Below, one piece after another: positions 1 to 14,338 of a stretch of 64,000 nt of DNA. The position numbers and the translations under genes are program-made. Position 1 is the first letter of the stretch, and each line of letters starts with the position of its first letter. Under the pieces are notes generated by a model. It did not search any database, was not told where the DNA came from, and worked only from the letters and a program-made list of their open reading frames with translations. This stretch comes from Epiperipatus broadwayi (taxonomy: Eukaryota; Onychophora; Udeonychophora; Euonychophora; Peripatidae): assembly GCA_028023455.1 (NCBI GenBank), contig JAQFVV010000516.1:325001-389000 (forward strand), written 5' to 3'.

Positions 1-3060
<3,060 letters not shown>

Positions 3061-4137
3061 CAATAATTTTGTCTTAAATTTGATTTCTTTTTTTGAAATA
3101 TGTCTTTCAAGTTTTATTTTATGTAATTCGGTTTCTGTGTGCTTGATTTTTTTTTTAACGAGTGCTAGTTTCAAACCTATTACTGTCCATCCTATTTAAA
3201 TCTTAGTAAGTAAAATAGTATAGTTTTATTTATAATCTCACATTCCTTTTACTATAGAAAGCAGTCTGGATATTATAGACTATTTTAATTGACTTCTGGC
3301 TTGTGACCCATTTTATTATTAGTTCTACTTATGTTGTCAAACTTTAATTATTTATAATAGACTATTATGAAATATAATAAACAATTCAAAACAAATCAAA
3401 ACTCTCCATATAGTAGTGGAGAGTTTTGCTTTGTTTTGAATTGTTTAATAACAATTATGTGCTAGTATGAGATAGTGATCATGTGATGTTTAATGAAATA
3501 TAATAGTTCTTAGTTTTTATTTCTTCAAGCTTCCAATTCGTTTATTATGGGCACATACAATCATTTTAACCCTCTCAATAGGTAGATCATGAGCTCCTAG
3601 CCTGTCTCACTCAGAGGGAGGTCAATTGATTGAAAATAATAAATTTCAACACTCTTTTATTATTATTGTTTTGGAAGCTACCTTCGCATTTCTTCTGTTT
3701 TGACATATGTTTGCATAAATCTCAAATACGGAGATCCAGCCTTGTCCTAACTATGGGTTATAAGCATTAAGTTAACCTCCCTTTTCTTACATGAGATCAT
3801 TGTATAGTTACTAATACTTCTGCTACTGTCAGTATTTTGCACTCTTTCACGCACAGAAAATCGCTCTCAAAGCCATATAAAATATTTTAGTTGAATTTTG
3901 ACGAATGTACATGTAGTACATATTTTAAGTATGCTTTAGAGATTATTATTTAGATTTATGTTTATTTAACCATGCTATTAATAAAATAATTATTCTTTTT
4001 TTTTTTTACTTAGTTGATTTTGTTTTCTGTTGCTACCTTTCCAACTCTCTGAACAAAACATAGATCTCATTTGCTTGATTGAGCTAGTCTGGTGCATTCG
4101 ATTCACATATCCTGTCCACCCTTAAAATAAATGTCTA
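3061..4137. other. AT-rich spacer, no gene recognised
   Basis: Apart from the strong inverted repeat at 3379-3446, nothing coding is visible. Between 2600 and 3010 the base composition is noticeably richer in G+C than the surroundings, which suggests an old repeat fragment. Its phrase agctcaaggagat recurs at about 31671 in R1'. Confidence 0.4.
3379..3446. repeat. Near-perfect 30-bp-arm inverted repeat (hairpin)
   Basis: The left arm at 3379-3408 and the right arm at 3417-3446 are complementary at 29 of 30 positions, around an 8-base loop (tatagtag). A transcript from either strand would fold into a long hairpin. It could be a tiny foldback (MITE-like) element or a precursor-like hairpin; nothing else in the sequence tells these apart. 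Confidence 0.85.
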
Positions 4138-4157
4138 GTGATGTGATGTGATGTGAT
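4138..4157 (-). repeat. (GTGAT)4 tract at the LINE 3' end
   Basis: Four exact copies of GTGAT (read CATCA/ATCAC on the minus strand) lie about 100 bases beyond the LINE stop codon. Short tandem repeats at the 3' terminus are typical of several non-LTR retrotransposon clades, so this probably marks the 3' end of the element. Confidence 0.6.
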
Positions 4158-4254
4158 GTATTATGGCTTCTCCTTAAACGAAGTCAAGAATATCTCAGCA
4201 ATTATGCCCAGATAAACCTGTTAGCCATTTTCTTTTACATTCCCCACTCTAAAT

Positions 4255-6091
4255 TTACCCATAATCTGCTCTATCCCGTTTCCACAACATAATTTTTGTC
4301 AACTCTATAACCTTTATATCTAAATCCCCCTTATCTTTTCCCAAACCCAGCATAAAAACTAATAATTCACTTTCTGTATAATCACTCTTTTCATATTTAT
4401 TTTTCCACAACTTCATTATATGTACCCTTTCTGTTTTCAAACATTTACATTCAATTAACAAATGCCTAATATTTTCAATTCCTTCCTTACATAATTTACA
4501 AAATAAATCACCCATATTTTTCCATTTACATGTATATTCTTTTGTAGCTAAAGATCCTGTTCGAGCCTTAAACAATAAACTACTTTCCTTACTATTATCA
4601 TATATTAACTCACACCTAATATTCTGTTTATTTCTATATATATTTAAACTCTTTTTACTCTCCATACTATTTCTCCATCTCTCTAACTCCCTAGTCTTTA
4701 TTAATAAATTTATTCTTTTATCCCATTCCTTACTACTATAACACTCAATAATCCTCTTAACACAATCATCCCATCTTTTGTACAAATATACTGATATAAA
4801 TTCTTTATCCAAATCTTTTCCATACCACATTACCTTTCTCACCCATCTTGTTACCTGCCCTTTACTCATAACCCAATTAATTACTATTTTAGCTATTCTT
4901 TTATTATCCATAAACTGCAATCTACCAAACATTTTCATTTTACTTTTTGCATCTCTCATATGAAAACTTGACCATCCCATTTCTCCTTGAATTGCCTCCC
5001 TTGCTGTCCATACTTCTGCATCCAATGCATGTCTTCCTACTTCCCTTTGAGCTTTTTCTAAATAATCTAATATCTTTTTTACTAACATATAATGCATCAT
5101 TACCATATGTTAACCCTGCTACTGCAACTCCTTTCCATATAATTCTAGCTACATTATATTTATTATATGAAAATACTGTTAATTTCTTTATCAATCCCTT
5201 TCTTTTCTTTGCTTCATTTATCAATTTTTTCTCCCATTCATCCAAATAATTTTTGTGATTACTTAAAATAATCCCCAAATAACTATATTTATTCACCACA
5301 CTTAACTTAATATCTCCCAGTAAAAATTCTACATCTTCTCTTTCCTCAGTATTAACCATCATTATATTTGATTTTTCTTCACTAAATTTAATCCCCATCT
5401 CTTTACCCACCCTTGCACATGTCCTCAACATAACTTCCATATCTTCTCTTTTTTCTGCACACAAAAATATATCATCCACAAAAAAAAAGACCTGACAAAA
5501 TATATACTCCCTTACTACCTATTAACGGTATCTCTATCCCTCTTCCTAATCTTTCTATTGCTCTTTCCATTTCACTCAAATACAACACAAACAAAATAGG
5601 TGACATAGGGCATCCTTGCCTTAGTCCCACATCATTTTTAACTTTAATTGATTCTATATTCTCCAATTGATATATATAATAATTATTTTCATATAATTTC
5701 TTAATAATATCTATTAAAGCTTCATCCATTCCCAAATTTGCTAAACTTATCCATAATCTATTTCTATTTACTCTATCATATGCCTTCTCTATATCTATAA
5801 AACTCATATATAACTGTTTATCTGCATTCCTACTCATATCCATAAGTTGTGTAACTACAAATAAACTATCTCCTATACGCCTATGTAATCTAAAACCTCC
5901 TTGCATTTCACCCACTACATTATTCCCTTCCATCCATTTTACAACTTTACTAGCCACCATATACGAGAAAACTTTATATAAAACTGATGTTACCGCTATC
6001 AGTCTATAATTATTCAACTTTCTATGACCCTTACCCTTTCCTTTAAATAATAACCTTACTCTTGTATTGCCTAAAGCTTTTGTCCAGTACA
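4255..6091 (-). pseudogene. Non-LTR retrotransposon (LINE) reverse transcriptase, 5'-truncated and frameshifted
   Basis: The minus-strand reading spans three overlapping frames (about 6091-5490, 5482-4940 and 5106-4255). The first part has RT motifs: an LLFKGKG/NNYR segment, GGFRLHRR, FIDIEKAYDRVNR (palm aspartate) and GLRQGCPMSPILF. The catalytic FVDD is at 5471-5482 and lies just past a frameshift in an A-run on the + strand. The last frame continues with a thumb/connection region (REAIQGEMGWSS) and ends in a C-terminal CCHC finger (C-x2-C-x8-H-x4-C) near 4445-4500. Endonuclease and ORF1 are absent, so the copy is 5'-truncated, ending at an (AT)n tract. From memory, the VGRHALDA/AREAIQG/LGWSS-type region resembles LINEs abundant in ticks and other invertebrates; the clade was not tested. 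Dead copy: two frameshifts. Confidence 0.9.
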
Positions 6092-6113
6092 ATATATATA
6101 TATATATATATAT
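6092..6113. repeat. (AT)n tract at the E1 left insertion site
   Basis: Short alternating AT tract between the LINE remnant and the 5' LTR of E1. The four bases before the LTR are ATAT, matching the ATAT just after the 3' LTR (17076-17079), consistent with a 4-bp target-site duplication of the Ty3/gypsy kind. Confidence 0.85.
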
Positions 6114-8858
6114 TGAAGTGGTAAATCTGTAGTACATATTTAACTTCACTGCCTGATGACATTGCATACCTTCAAAGTAGGGTTTGAACCAGTTTATATG
6201 TTTATTTGGTCATCCAGGAATGTTAAGCACACACATATACACATATCACTTCCACCCTGTTTATTTAAAAAAAGGTTATGTGTAACCAGTTAAATTATTA
6301 TTTTAGCTTAAGTATATTTTATTTTCAAGCTTGTAAACTCCCTTCATTTAGATAATTGTGTATGTGCGTATATGTATTATAGATATAAAAATAAATACAA
6401 TTAATGTAGAGCTAAAGCAATGCCAGAAATTCAAAAAAAATATTATTACAATTTAAAAATGTCATTCTCATTTCATGTCGAACCAAAAAATCATATTTTA
6501 AAGTTATTTGCAATTTTTAAAAATACGTTTAAATAATCTGCTTTCTGGAACGTATTGTTTACATCTTCCAATATTGCTAAATTTCAAGTATAGAAGGAGC
6601 AGAAGTTCTAGGAATGTGCAAAATGAGTTCAAATCACTCTTCTCTCTGGTATTTGTGTAGAGAGTGGTAATAAAATGGACTGTGAGTAAAAAGAATTTGC
6701 CTCCCTGATCTTAAATCATCTCTGTCCTGCCTTCTGCCATGCCATCGCTGCTTGAGAACCATTATGTTTAATTGTAAAGAATATTGGAAGATGCCTACCA
6801 TTATTTTATTAATATTGTGCTTTGCTAAACTTTGTATACATTATTATAAGTGGCCACCATAATTTCTAAACGTAATCCATTTTGCCGAAGAATGAACTCT
6901 TAATTCTCCTCACTTCATTTTTTTCCTAAATCTTAATTGTAATCAGAATGTAATCTTTATTTAATTTAGAACTGATTATAAACTTAATTATCGTTAAATT
7001 TATGATTTTTCCTTTTAAGTTTTAAACTTGTTTTTTTTGAAACGCTAAGCACAGAATTATGTACTGTAAATTTATTAATAGTTTTTTTTTTTAAGTTTCA
7101 CACTTTAATTATTTTTATTTCATGCGGCAAAACTTATTTTAAAAATATATCTTATTAAATTAGTTTTAGTGTGCTAGTGTTTTAATCTAGCGATCTTATA
7201 TTATTTCAATCATCATTCCGATATTTTGGAATATTTAAATAGTTTAAACGTAAAATTTCTTATTGAACGCTGTTTGCTTGGTTAAATATTTTGAAATTAT
7301 GGTTAATGGTGGATTGTTTAAAAATCATATCAATATCGATATTTAAATGCAATTTATGTTCTTTTAATAAATTTGATTATTAATATACTTTTATAACTAT
7401 TTATTACTTATACACCATTAAGAGTCAAATTAATTAATGTATTGTTGTTTAGGAATGCTTGGGTTTGTTAAATAGAAAAAATAATATTTTTCTTTTTTTT
7501 ATATTCGACATCCTAAATTTATTAAAGTTATAGGTATGATGCTGAGTGGATTATCATTTTATCATGGCATTACGCATGATATTATTGCTTTATTTAAGCT
7601 TAAATTATTTCATTACTCATTTAAGACTTAAGCCATATTTGCGTTGCTTACTTACCATAGCATTTTAAAGTACTTATATTTTGCTTTATCATATTTACTC
7701 ATCCAAAATCCAGATTTTCTTCATGTAACTCGTATAGGAATGAGGTTTGGTATAACCGATCTCAGGATAAACATTAGAGTATTAAGGATATGCATGTGAC
7801 ATGTTGGAGGGCATGCCATGGAATCCTTACCACTCATATTTTCGAATATCGCTTTGTGATAAATACAAGCGGAATCATATATGTGATAAAGCCTTCCAGT
7901 CCAAAGATGGACATCTTCTCCATTTTAAGCACTGTCATTATAGTTAGCACTGTGAGTTCTTTATATGTAGTTCTCATTTTATCTATAAGACGTGGCGCAG
8001 TGATGTTGATAAACAACTCATTTTGTAATTAGTCGAATATTTTAGGATTGTCACGGTAAAGCTAATTTAGGCTAACCGATTCCTCATTTGTACAGGCCCA
8101 AATATGCTCATAAATGATAAATTATTGACTATCATATTAAGAGTAAACCTCTCTTTAGAGATGAATGTGTAAACATCCTTATCATTACTTAAAGTAATGA
8201 TCACTGCATTGATAACATTAATTTATTAGTATACTATAACTCATTAGCATACTAAATCAGTTGCTTATATACAAAGTAATAACCGCATGAAATCTGTGCT
8301 ATGTTTTCTAATGTAAATTAAATTGTTTATATTTATTAAATTATTATATTTTAATAATTACTGATGCGTTGTGTCTTACTGACTCTCACTCATTGAATTC
8401 CATTAAGTATTTATAATAATGTCAGTAATATTTAGAAGTTGTAACTGATTACTTCAAATAGATATTTATCTCTGGGGTATTCTGTTCTTGCTCATTCTGG
8501 ATGGATACTATTTTATAATTCATGTTTCTTTTGCAATGCTAGCTGTGTGCAATTCATTTAAAATTTATAAATTGTTCCTTCACATAAGATTTTTGATTGA
8601 GCCAAGTTTTAACATTATTTATTTATGCTAATTACCCTGTAGATCTCATGTTTCTCTGCTGTGTCTCTGGGACCAGAATGAATAAAATTTCATTTATCAT
8701 CAGAAATGTTGTTTATAATGTTATAGTTTTAGAGAAGAGCAAATAGAGCAGAATTCATGATTGCTCCTGACCTGTGTATCTCGGGAATGAGTGGATTTAG
8801 GGTACTTTTGCTTAGATTCTAAACTGTGTTAAATGAACATACAATTCTGACCGGTACA
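6114..8858 (+). mobile_element. E1 5' LTR (2745 bp)
   Basis: This is a direct repeat of 14339-17075: the two match from TGAAGTGGTAAATCTG through GGTACA with scattered substitutions and small indels (roughly 95% by eye). It begins TG and ends CA. Its first ~36 bases can pair as TGAAGT/ACTTCA. An AATAAA signal lies near 8678 (gaatgaataaaat), about 180 bases before the end, where a polyadenylation signal would be expected. Open frames inside it (for example around 7790-8032) lie in the LTR and are not thought to be genes. Unusually long for a gypsy-group LTR. Confidence 0.95.
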
Positions 8859-8882
8859 GGATTTTTTTTTCTTTCTTGGGTT

Positions 8883-8899
8883 TGGCGCCCAACATGGGG
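8883..8899 (+). promoter_or_regulatory. E1 primer binding site
   Basis: TGGCGCCCAACATGGGG lies 24 bases past the 5' LTR. A TGG-initiated 17-18 base stretch just after the LTR is the tRNA-primer site expected for minus-strand DNA synthesis, and TGGCGCCCAAC is a common form in Ty3/gypsy elements. The tRNA donor was not identified. Confidence 0.8.
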
Positions 8900-8903
8900 C
8901 TTG

Positions 8904-9032
8904 ATTAATTAAATCTCACACCTTGTAGACTGATTATATTGTTGTTGGCTCAGTCATTGAGGTCTCTATTAATTAAATCTTACACCATGTAAAGTGCTTA
9001 TGTTTTTGGTGGCTTATATTTTAATGTCTCCA
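8904..9032 (+). repeat. Two ~65 bp direct repeats in the E1 leader
   Basis: The phrase attaattaaatct(c/t)acacc occurs at about 8904 and 8968, and both copies continue into related sequence ending near gtctc. They form a diverged tandem duplication just downstream of the primer binding site. Confidence 0.65.
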
Positions 9033-9399
9033 AGATTATCTAAATGTAGGTTCATTAATTAGTTTTGTTGGTTAAATTCTATAAGCTATATGAGTAAAAT
9101 AGTATTGTTACTCAAAATAATTGTTTAAAAAGTAATAAGATAGTTAATATATATAAATTAATTATATGTGTAGCTTGTACTATCTCAGTGTATATATATT
9201 ATACATTTGTTAATATGTGTTCATGACAATAAAGAGAAAGAAAATTAAAGTGTTAGAAAGGTAGTAAGAGTAGATTGGAATGAGGGGTAGAATGGATGAT
9301 AGAGAGAATTTTTTCTTTGTCAACATTAAGTGGTGTATATCTCAGTTTTTATATTTAGAAGTATCCAATATCGGTATTATGTTAAAAACTTTAATATAA

Positions 9400-9795
9400 A
9401 AGCATTGCTTGCTAGCAAGTATTTAAAATGTTCATTTCCTATTATTAGTAGCCTCAAAGCAGGTGAAGACCTTTAAATAGAATTCTATGTCAAGCGGTCC
9501 GATGTAGTGGATATTACGCTTCAATGACATTGATTATTAGAGTAACCTTGAAGTAGGCGAAGAACTTTTATGTAATACCAAGCAGCCATATGTAGTTGGC
9601 AAAATGCTTAAATGGTTTACATGTTCTCATGCTAGTAAAAGAAAAGTTGCTTGCTAGTTGATATTTTAAATGTCCGTTTCTTATTATTAGAGTAACCTTG
9701 AAGCAGGTGAAGACCTTTTATGTAACACCAAGCAGCCAGATGTAGTTGGCAAAATGCTTTAATGGTTTACATATTCTTATGCAAGTGAAAGTGAA
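9400..9795 (+). repeat. Three diverged ~90-150 bp repeats in the E1 leader
   Basis: A module including ttattagagtaaccttgaag, then aggtgaagacc and, in two copies, tgtagttggcaaaatgct, recurs near 9440, 9531 and 9681. The array lies in the non-coding 5' part of E1, between the primer binding site and the long ORF. Confidence 0.7.
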
Positions 9796-10817
9796 AGTTG
9801 ATATCGATAAATATAAATTACTAGGAAGAATATTAATTTTGACATTTTTGATAGCCTCATGCTTCTTGGAAATGGTATAGATAATTGAGTTAAATTCCTA
9901 TATTCAAACTTAGGTTAGTCACGCATTGTTAGTTTGTAATAAATAATAACTATTCATGAAATAAATTGTTTTATTCTAAATATGTTAATCCATGTTGTAT
10001 AACTTGCGTATTGTCATAATATTTTCTTAGCTTTATTTTGCTGGATTGTAACATAAGTCAACTTAAACACTATTTTATGTATACATAAGATTTATTTATG
10101 TGAAATAAATTTTATAGTTGTTGCAGATTATTGCAAAGAGATAAATATAATGATATATCTTGCTGATTTTAAAACAGCATTCAAAATAAAATATATATTT
10201 ATGTAGTATAATAGTTGTGAATTATTTGATCATTGCAAAAGGAAATTTTGGTATCCATTTCTGTGAGCATGAATAACCTAAATATTATGTAATAAGTCAT
10301 TAATATTGCCATGTTGGCATGGCGCCTTGTATTTATACAATTATAAATTTTGCCAACCGGTAAGTTCATGTGTTAACATAACTTACATTGAGTGAGATTC
10401 AAATGCAAGCAAATATTTAAAAGAGAGAAAATCATACTTTGCTTTGGCTTTCTGTTATACTTTGTATTATCAAATTACTAATAAAGATTTTTAGTCAATT
10501 CCAGGTGCAAAGAGAACAGATGGAAAGTGACAAAAGAAGTACAGGCATGGTAATTTTTAAATATAATTTGTGTTATAGAATTGATAGTTAATAATTTTAT
10601 TATATATAGCTTAAATGATATAGGCAGATACAAGTATAATATATAGCTTAAATGATACAGGGAGATTCAACTAGTGAGAAGAGTAGGCATAAATAATAAA
10701 ATAGTTGGGCATCATATAAGTTAGGCAGGGCAGGAAGAAAGTAGTAGGTATGGTGGAAATGGTAGTATAGTGGCAATTGAAGAAAAGGGATAGGTGAATA
10801 ACCCATATTAAATAATA

Positions 10818-13800
10818 ATGAGTCATAGAGTTAGCGATATCAGTAAAATGAAACAATATGAAATAAGTAGTGAAGAATATGGATATGAAGATTCAGAAGA
10901 GATTAACAAATTAGAAGATGAGAATGGAAGCAATAATGGGAAGTTGGAACAAGATTTTTTAGGGGATGCCAATTCAATGGGGTTCTAAGCCTGGAAATTA
11001 CTTTCAAGGAGCCAGAGCTTTTATTGGGAGATATAAAGAAGAGACCAGAAGTCATCGACAATAACCAGTTATTTATGATGATGCAGAGCTTATTAAAGGA
11101 ACAGAAGAAACAAGTGGAAGAATCCCAGAAGATGGAAGGTCTATTAAAGGACCAAGTGGAAAAGACTGAGGGCCTATTAAAGGACCAAGCTGAAAAGACT
11201 GAGGGCCTATTAAAGGACCAAGCTGAAAAGACGGAGAAAGAAGCTGAAGAACGGAAGAAAGAAGCTGAAGAGTGGAAGAAAGAAGCTGAAGAATTCTGGA
11301 AGATGATGCAGGGTTTATTAGAAAAGCAAGATGAAAGGCAACAGAAGATGGAAGAATGGATGGAGCAAACTCATGTAAAAAGATCACTTGCTGTCAAAGA
11401 GATGAAAATAGAATATCCACAACAGAACATGATAAAGCATGAGGATCAGTTAGGAGATTTCAAAGTAATCCAAGGAGAAATTAGTTATCATCTTTATGAG
11501 CCAGATAATAAGGCTAAATATGAGTGTGAAATGTCTAAAAATGAGGTTAAGGACATGTTTCAAGAAATTCAGACAGAGATACAAATGGATTTTAAAGACT
11601 CTGAAAATAATGATTTAAATATGAAAGGTCTGGATTCTCTTATGACACAAAAATGTGAAACTAATTTGAACTATCAGGAAAATATGGTTAAATAAACTAA
11701 TAGAAATGCTACTAATGTTGCAACATTACCCAAAGATATAACTTTATGTGATGAAAATATTTCTACTCAGGATTCCTTTTTGTCTGATGAAAAGCTTGAT
11801 CCCAGTTATCTTTTAAAGGCAGAAGAAACAAACAGGATAGAATCATCTAAATTGTATGTTCCAATAGAAGTCAAACGAGATTCTTTATAGGAATATCAGT
11901 CTAAAAATGTTGAAACATTTATAGATCCACTCTATAATCCAAATAATCAATCAAATTGTGAAACTTTGATTGATAACTCCATTAATAAATCAGTTACAGT
12001 TAGTCAGATTTATAAAAAAGAAGAAATTTCATTTGATTCTAACACGGTACCTGATGAAAACCAAATTCAGCCATTTATTTTGAATTCTTTCAGCAATGAT
12101 AAGTCAACAAGATGTTTAGATTCTGCAATGGATTTGCATGAAGATTTATCAATTAATGAAGAGAATGAGCTTAAATTTTGTATTAATGATAGAATTGCTG
12201 GAAAGAAGGATAGTGATAAAATTATTTTTAATGCTGAAAACAAGTTTAAGATGGTTCTAGTGATATTCCATATTTGGGTAATGCTTTGTTAGATAAATGT
12301 TGTAAAAATGTATTGACTGATAAGAAGTTTGATAAAAGTAATTGTAAAGTTCAAGCATTAGATAACAGAAATGAAGAGCTACCTTTTCACAAAAGTGATT
12401 CTCTTTTAACAGAAAATTGAACCGGGTATCTTTTTATCTGAATGTGCTTCAAAAGCTTCTGAAAGTCTTAATAAAGAGTTTTCAAATAAAATATAATGTT
12501 TGAAGAAACACATGACTGTTTATCAAAACAAACATTTTCTGAAGGGCAATGTTTAAGTTATGGAAAAAGAAAACTCACGCCAAATGATTATTTGACTTTT
12601 ACTGCTCAGAATTTTAAGAAAAGAATGTGTAATAAGTTAAATACCATAACAGATGATGTAAAAATGGCAACTTATTTAAATGGTTTTATCAAAGTTGATA
12701 AGAACATAAATATTTCAATAACTAATGATATGGAAATGACAACTGGTGTAAATAATGTTAAAACTGGCAAGAAATATCTGCAAGAAACTATCATCTCTGA
12801 TAAAGAAAATGACAAGGTTCCTCCAAACATTGTTAATATTCAACATTGTCAAATGATATCTGAGAAAACTAGTGATTTTTATAAATTAGATAATCCTTCA
12901 GTCAGATATGATATGGAATTTTCTTCTTGCTTGTCTAACAAAATTGGTGATGAAGCTAAATTAAATTATATTACTCATAATCATGAAAAGGATTCAATTG
13001 TGGATATTGCTGAAGGGGATTCTTGGAACAAGATGAATTTTAGTGATTCTTTAAGTAAAGATTATATGGAAATAACTACTTGTTTGCCTTATGTAGTTGA
13101 TGCTAATGAGATGCAGATGGATTTGAACTATTTGGTGCATGATAGTGGAAATACCATTGAAGTAGATTTTCTAGATGAAGTAAATGAAAGTAATATAGAA
13201 ATAAATTCTCTTGGTTTGGGCGATATAATTGAAAAGCGTGTCATTTTGGGAAGATTGAGAAAAATCTAATCTCAAATATTAGTGAACCCCATGCTAAGAA
13301 TATAAATTCTAATTGGGATATAGAATCTACAATGAAAGCAGAAAATTATGTTAACAATTCATTCTCTGTGGATTCAAAATTGACTTTACTAAACACTAAA
13401 GAGATGGATGTTATAGTTACTAATAATTTTGAAAAGAAATTTGATAGACATTCTTTGATCAGTAAACAAGATTCTGATTATTTTTTTAAATTTCAGGATA
13501 TTGATATGAAAATAGCAGAGTGTATTGATGAAGTTTCTATAGGACAGTGTTTTTGAAAAATTGCTTATGGTAAAGAAAATGTTCAGTTTTCTATTAATAA
13601 ATCTATCAAAACTGCTATAGATAAAGAAAATGTTCGTGCATTTATATCTACTATTGAAAAGTATGAATATGTAAAGATTCATGAAATGAATTTATTTAAT
13701 GCTGAACATATTGGTTCTGCAACCAATAAGAATGCCATCTTTAGTGGTAGTAATAATGTTTTTGAGATGGAGATGATTACAAACCCAATATTAGATAAAC

Positions 13801-14060
13801 CTAAAATTTTTAGAAATATTAGTTATAGTGATACAGAGATTTGTAAATCATTACTGGACAAGAGTCTTTGTGTCCATCAAAGATATAACCAGCAACATGT
13901 TAGATTAAGATTAGCCCACATAGCAAAAATTAAGGTTAGAAAGAGACATATTCCTCATCATAAAATTTGTGTAAATCAAGTGTGGCTTAAGGTTCTTAAG
14001 TATAATAATGTTGCATGCCAATTAAAGTTATATATACCACCTGACCCGGGAAAAGAATAG
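10818..14060 (+). pseudogene. E1 internal ORF, decayed: coiled coil plus MELT-like motifs, no pol domains
   Basis: This is the only coding-like stretch between the E1 LTRs. An ATG at 10818 opens a 56-codon frame; the reading then moves to the frame that carries 11024-11695 and 11966-12292 (stops at 11693 and 11888), then to 12496-13269 and finally to 13332-14060 (a stop near 13554). Together this is about 1000 codons with at least three frame changes and several stops. The N-terminal part is a strongly charged coiled coil with tandem GLLKDQ[A/V]EKTE and KKEAEE[R/W] repeats (about 11150-11300). The middle is Asn/Asp/Glu/Ser-rich and probably disordered. MEMTT (12730), MEFSS (12913) and MEITT (13066), with weaker KMAT (12664) and MEMIT (13767), recur at roughly 50-60 codon spacing. 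The C-terminus is basic and ends IPPDPGKE. No protease, RT, RNase H or integrase motif was found. It may be a Gag-like protein, a captured host gene (KNL1-like?), or something new. Function unknown. Confidence 0.6.
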
Positions 14061-14338
14061 TAAAAAGTGTTTTGAGATTGATAGGATGGCATAATGCACC
14101 AGAACAGACCATTGATTTTCAAAAAGACTTAAGAGAATAGGGAGATTCCAATTAGTATATTGTGATTAGAATTTCATGAAGTGAGACATAAACATAATAG
14201 TGGGGAATAGAGAGACTAGTTAGCTTTTATTAGGTGACCATGTGTATCTTTGCCACTTGGAATAACAATTTTAAAGGTATAAGTAAAATCTTTTTTTTTA
14301 ATAATTTTTTTTTGTTTGTTCCTCTAATTATGGGAATG
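14061..14338 (+). other. E1 3' untranslated region with weak purine tract
   Basis: About 280 bases separate the last E1 frame from the 3' LTR. A purine-rich run (agtggggaatagagagac) lies at about 14199-14216, and a short gggaa lies directly before the LTR at 14332-14336. Neither is a strong polypurine tract, unlike the one in E2. Two bases (TG) directly before 14339 could belong to the LTR, giving a TGTGAAGTGG start. Confidence 0.55.

Noticed and set aside
11073-11387. 104-codon minus-strand frame opposite the E1 coiled coil
   Set aside because: Shadow of the repetitive charged + strand coding sequence.
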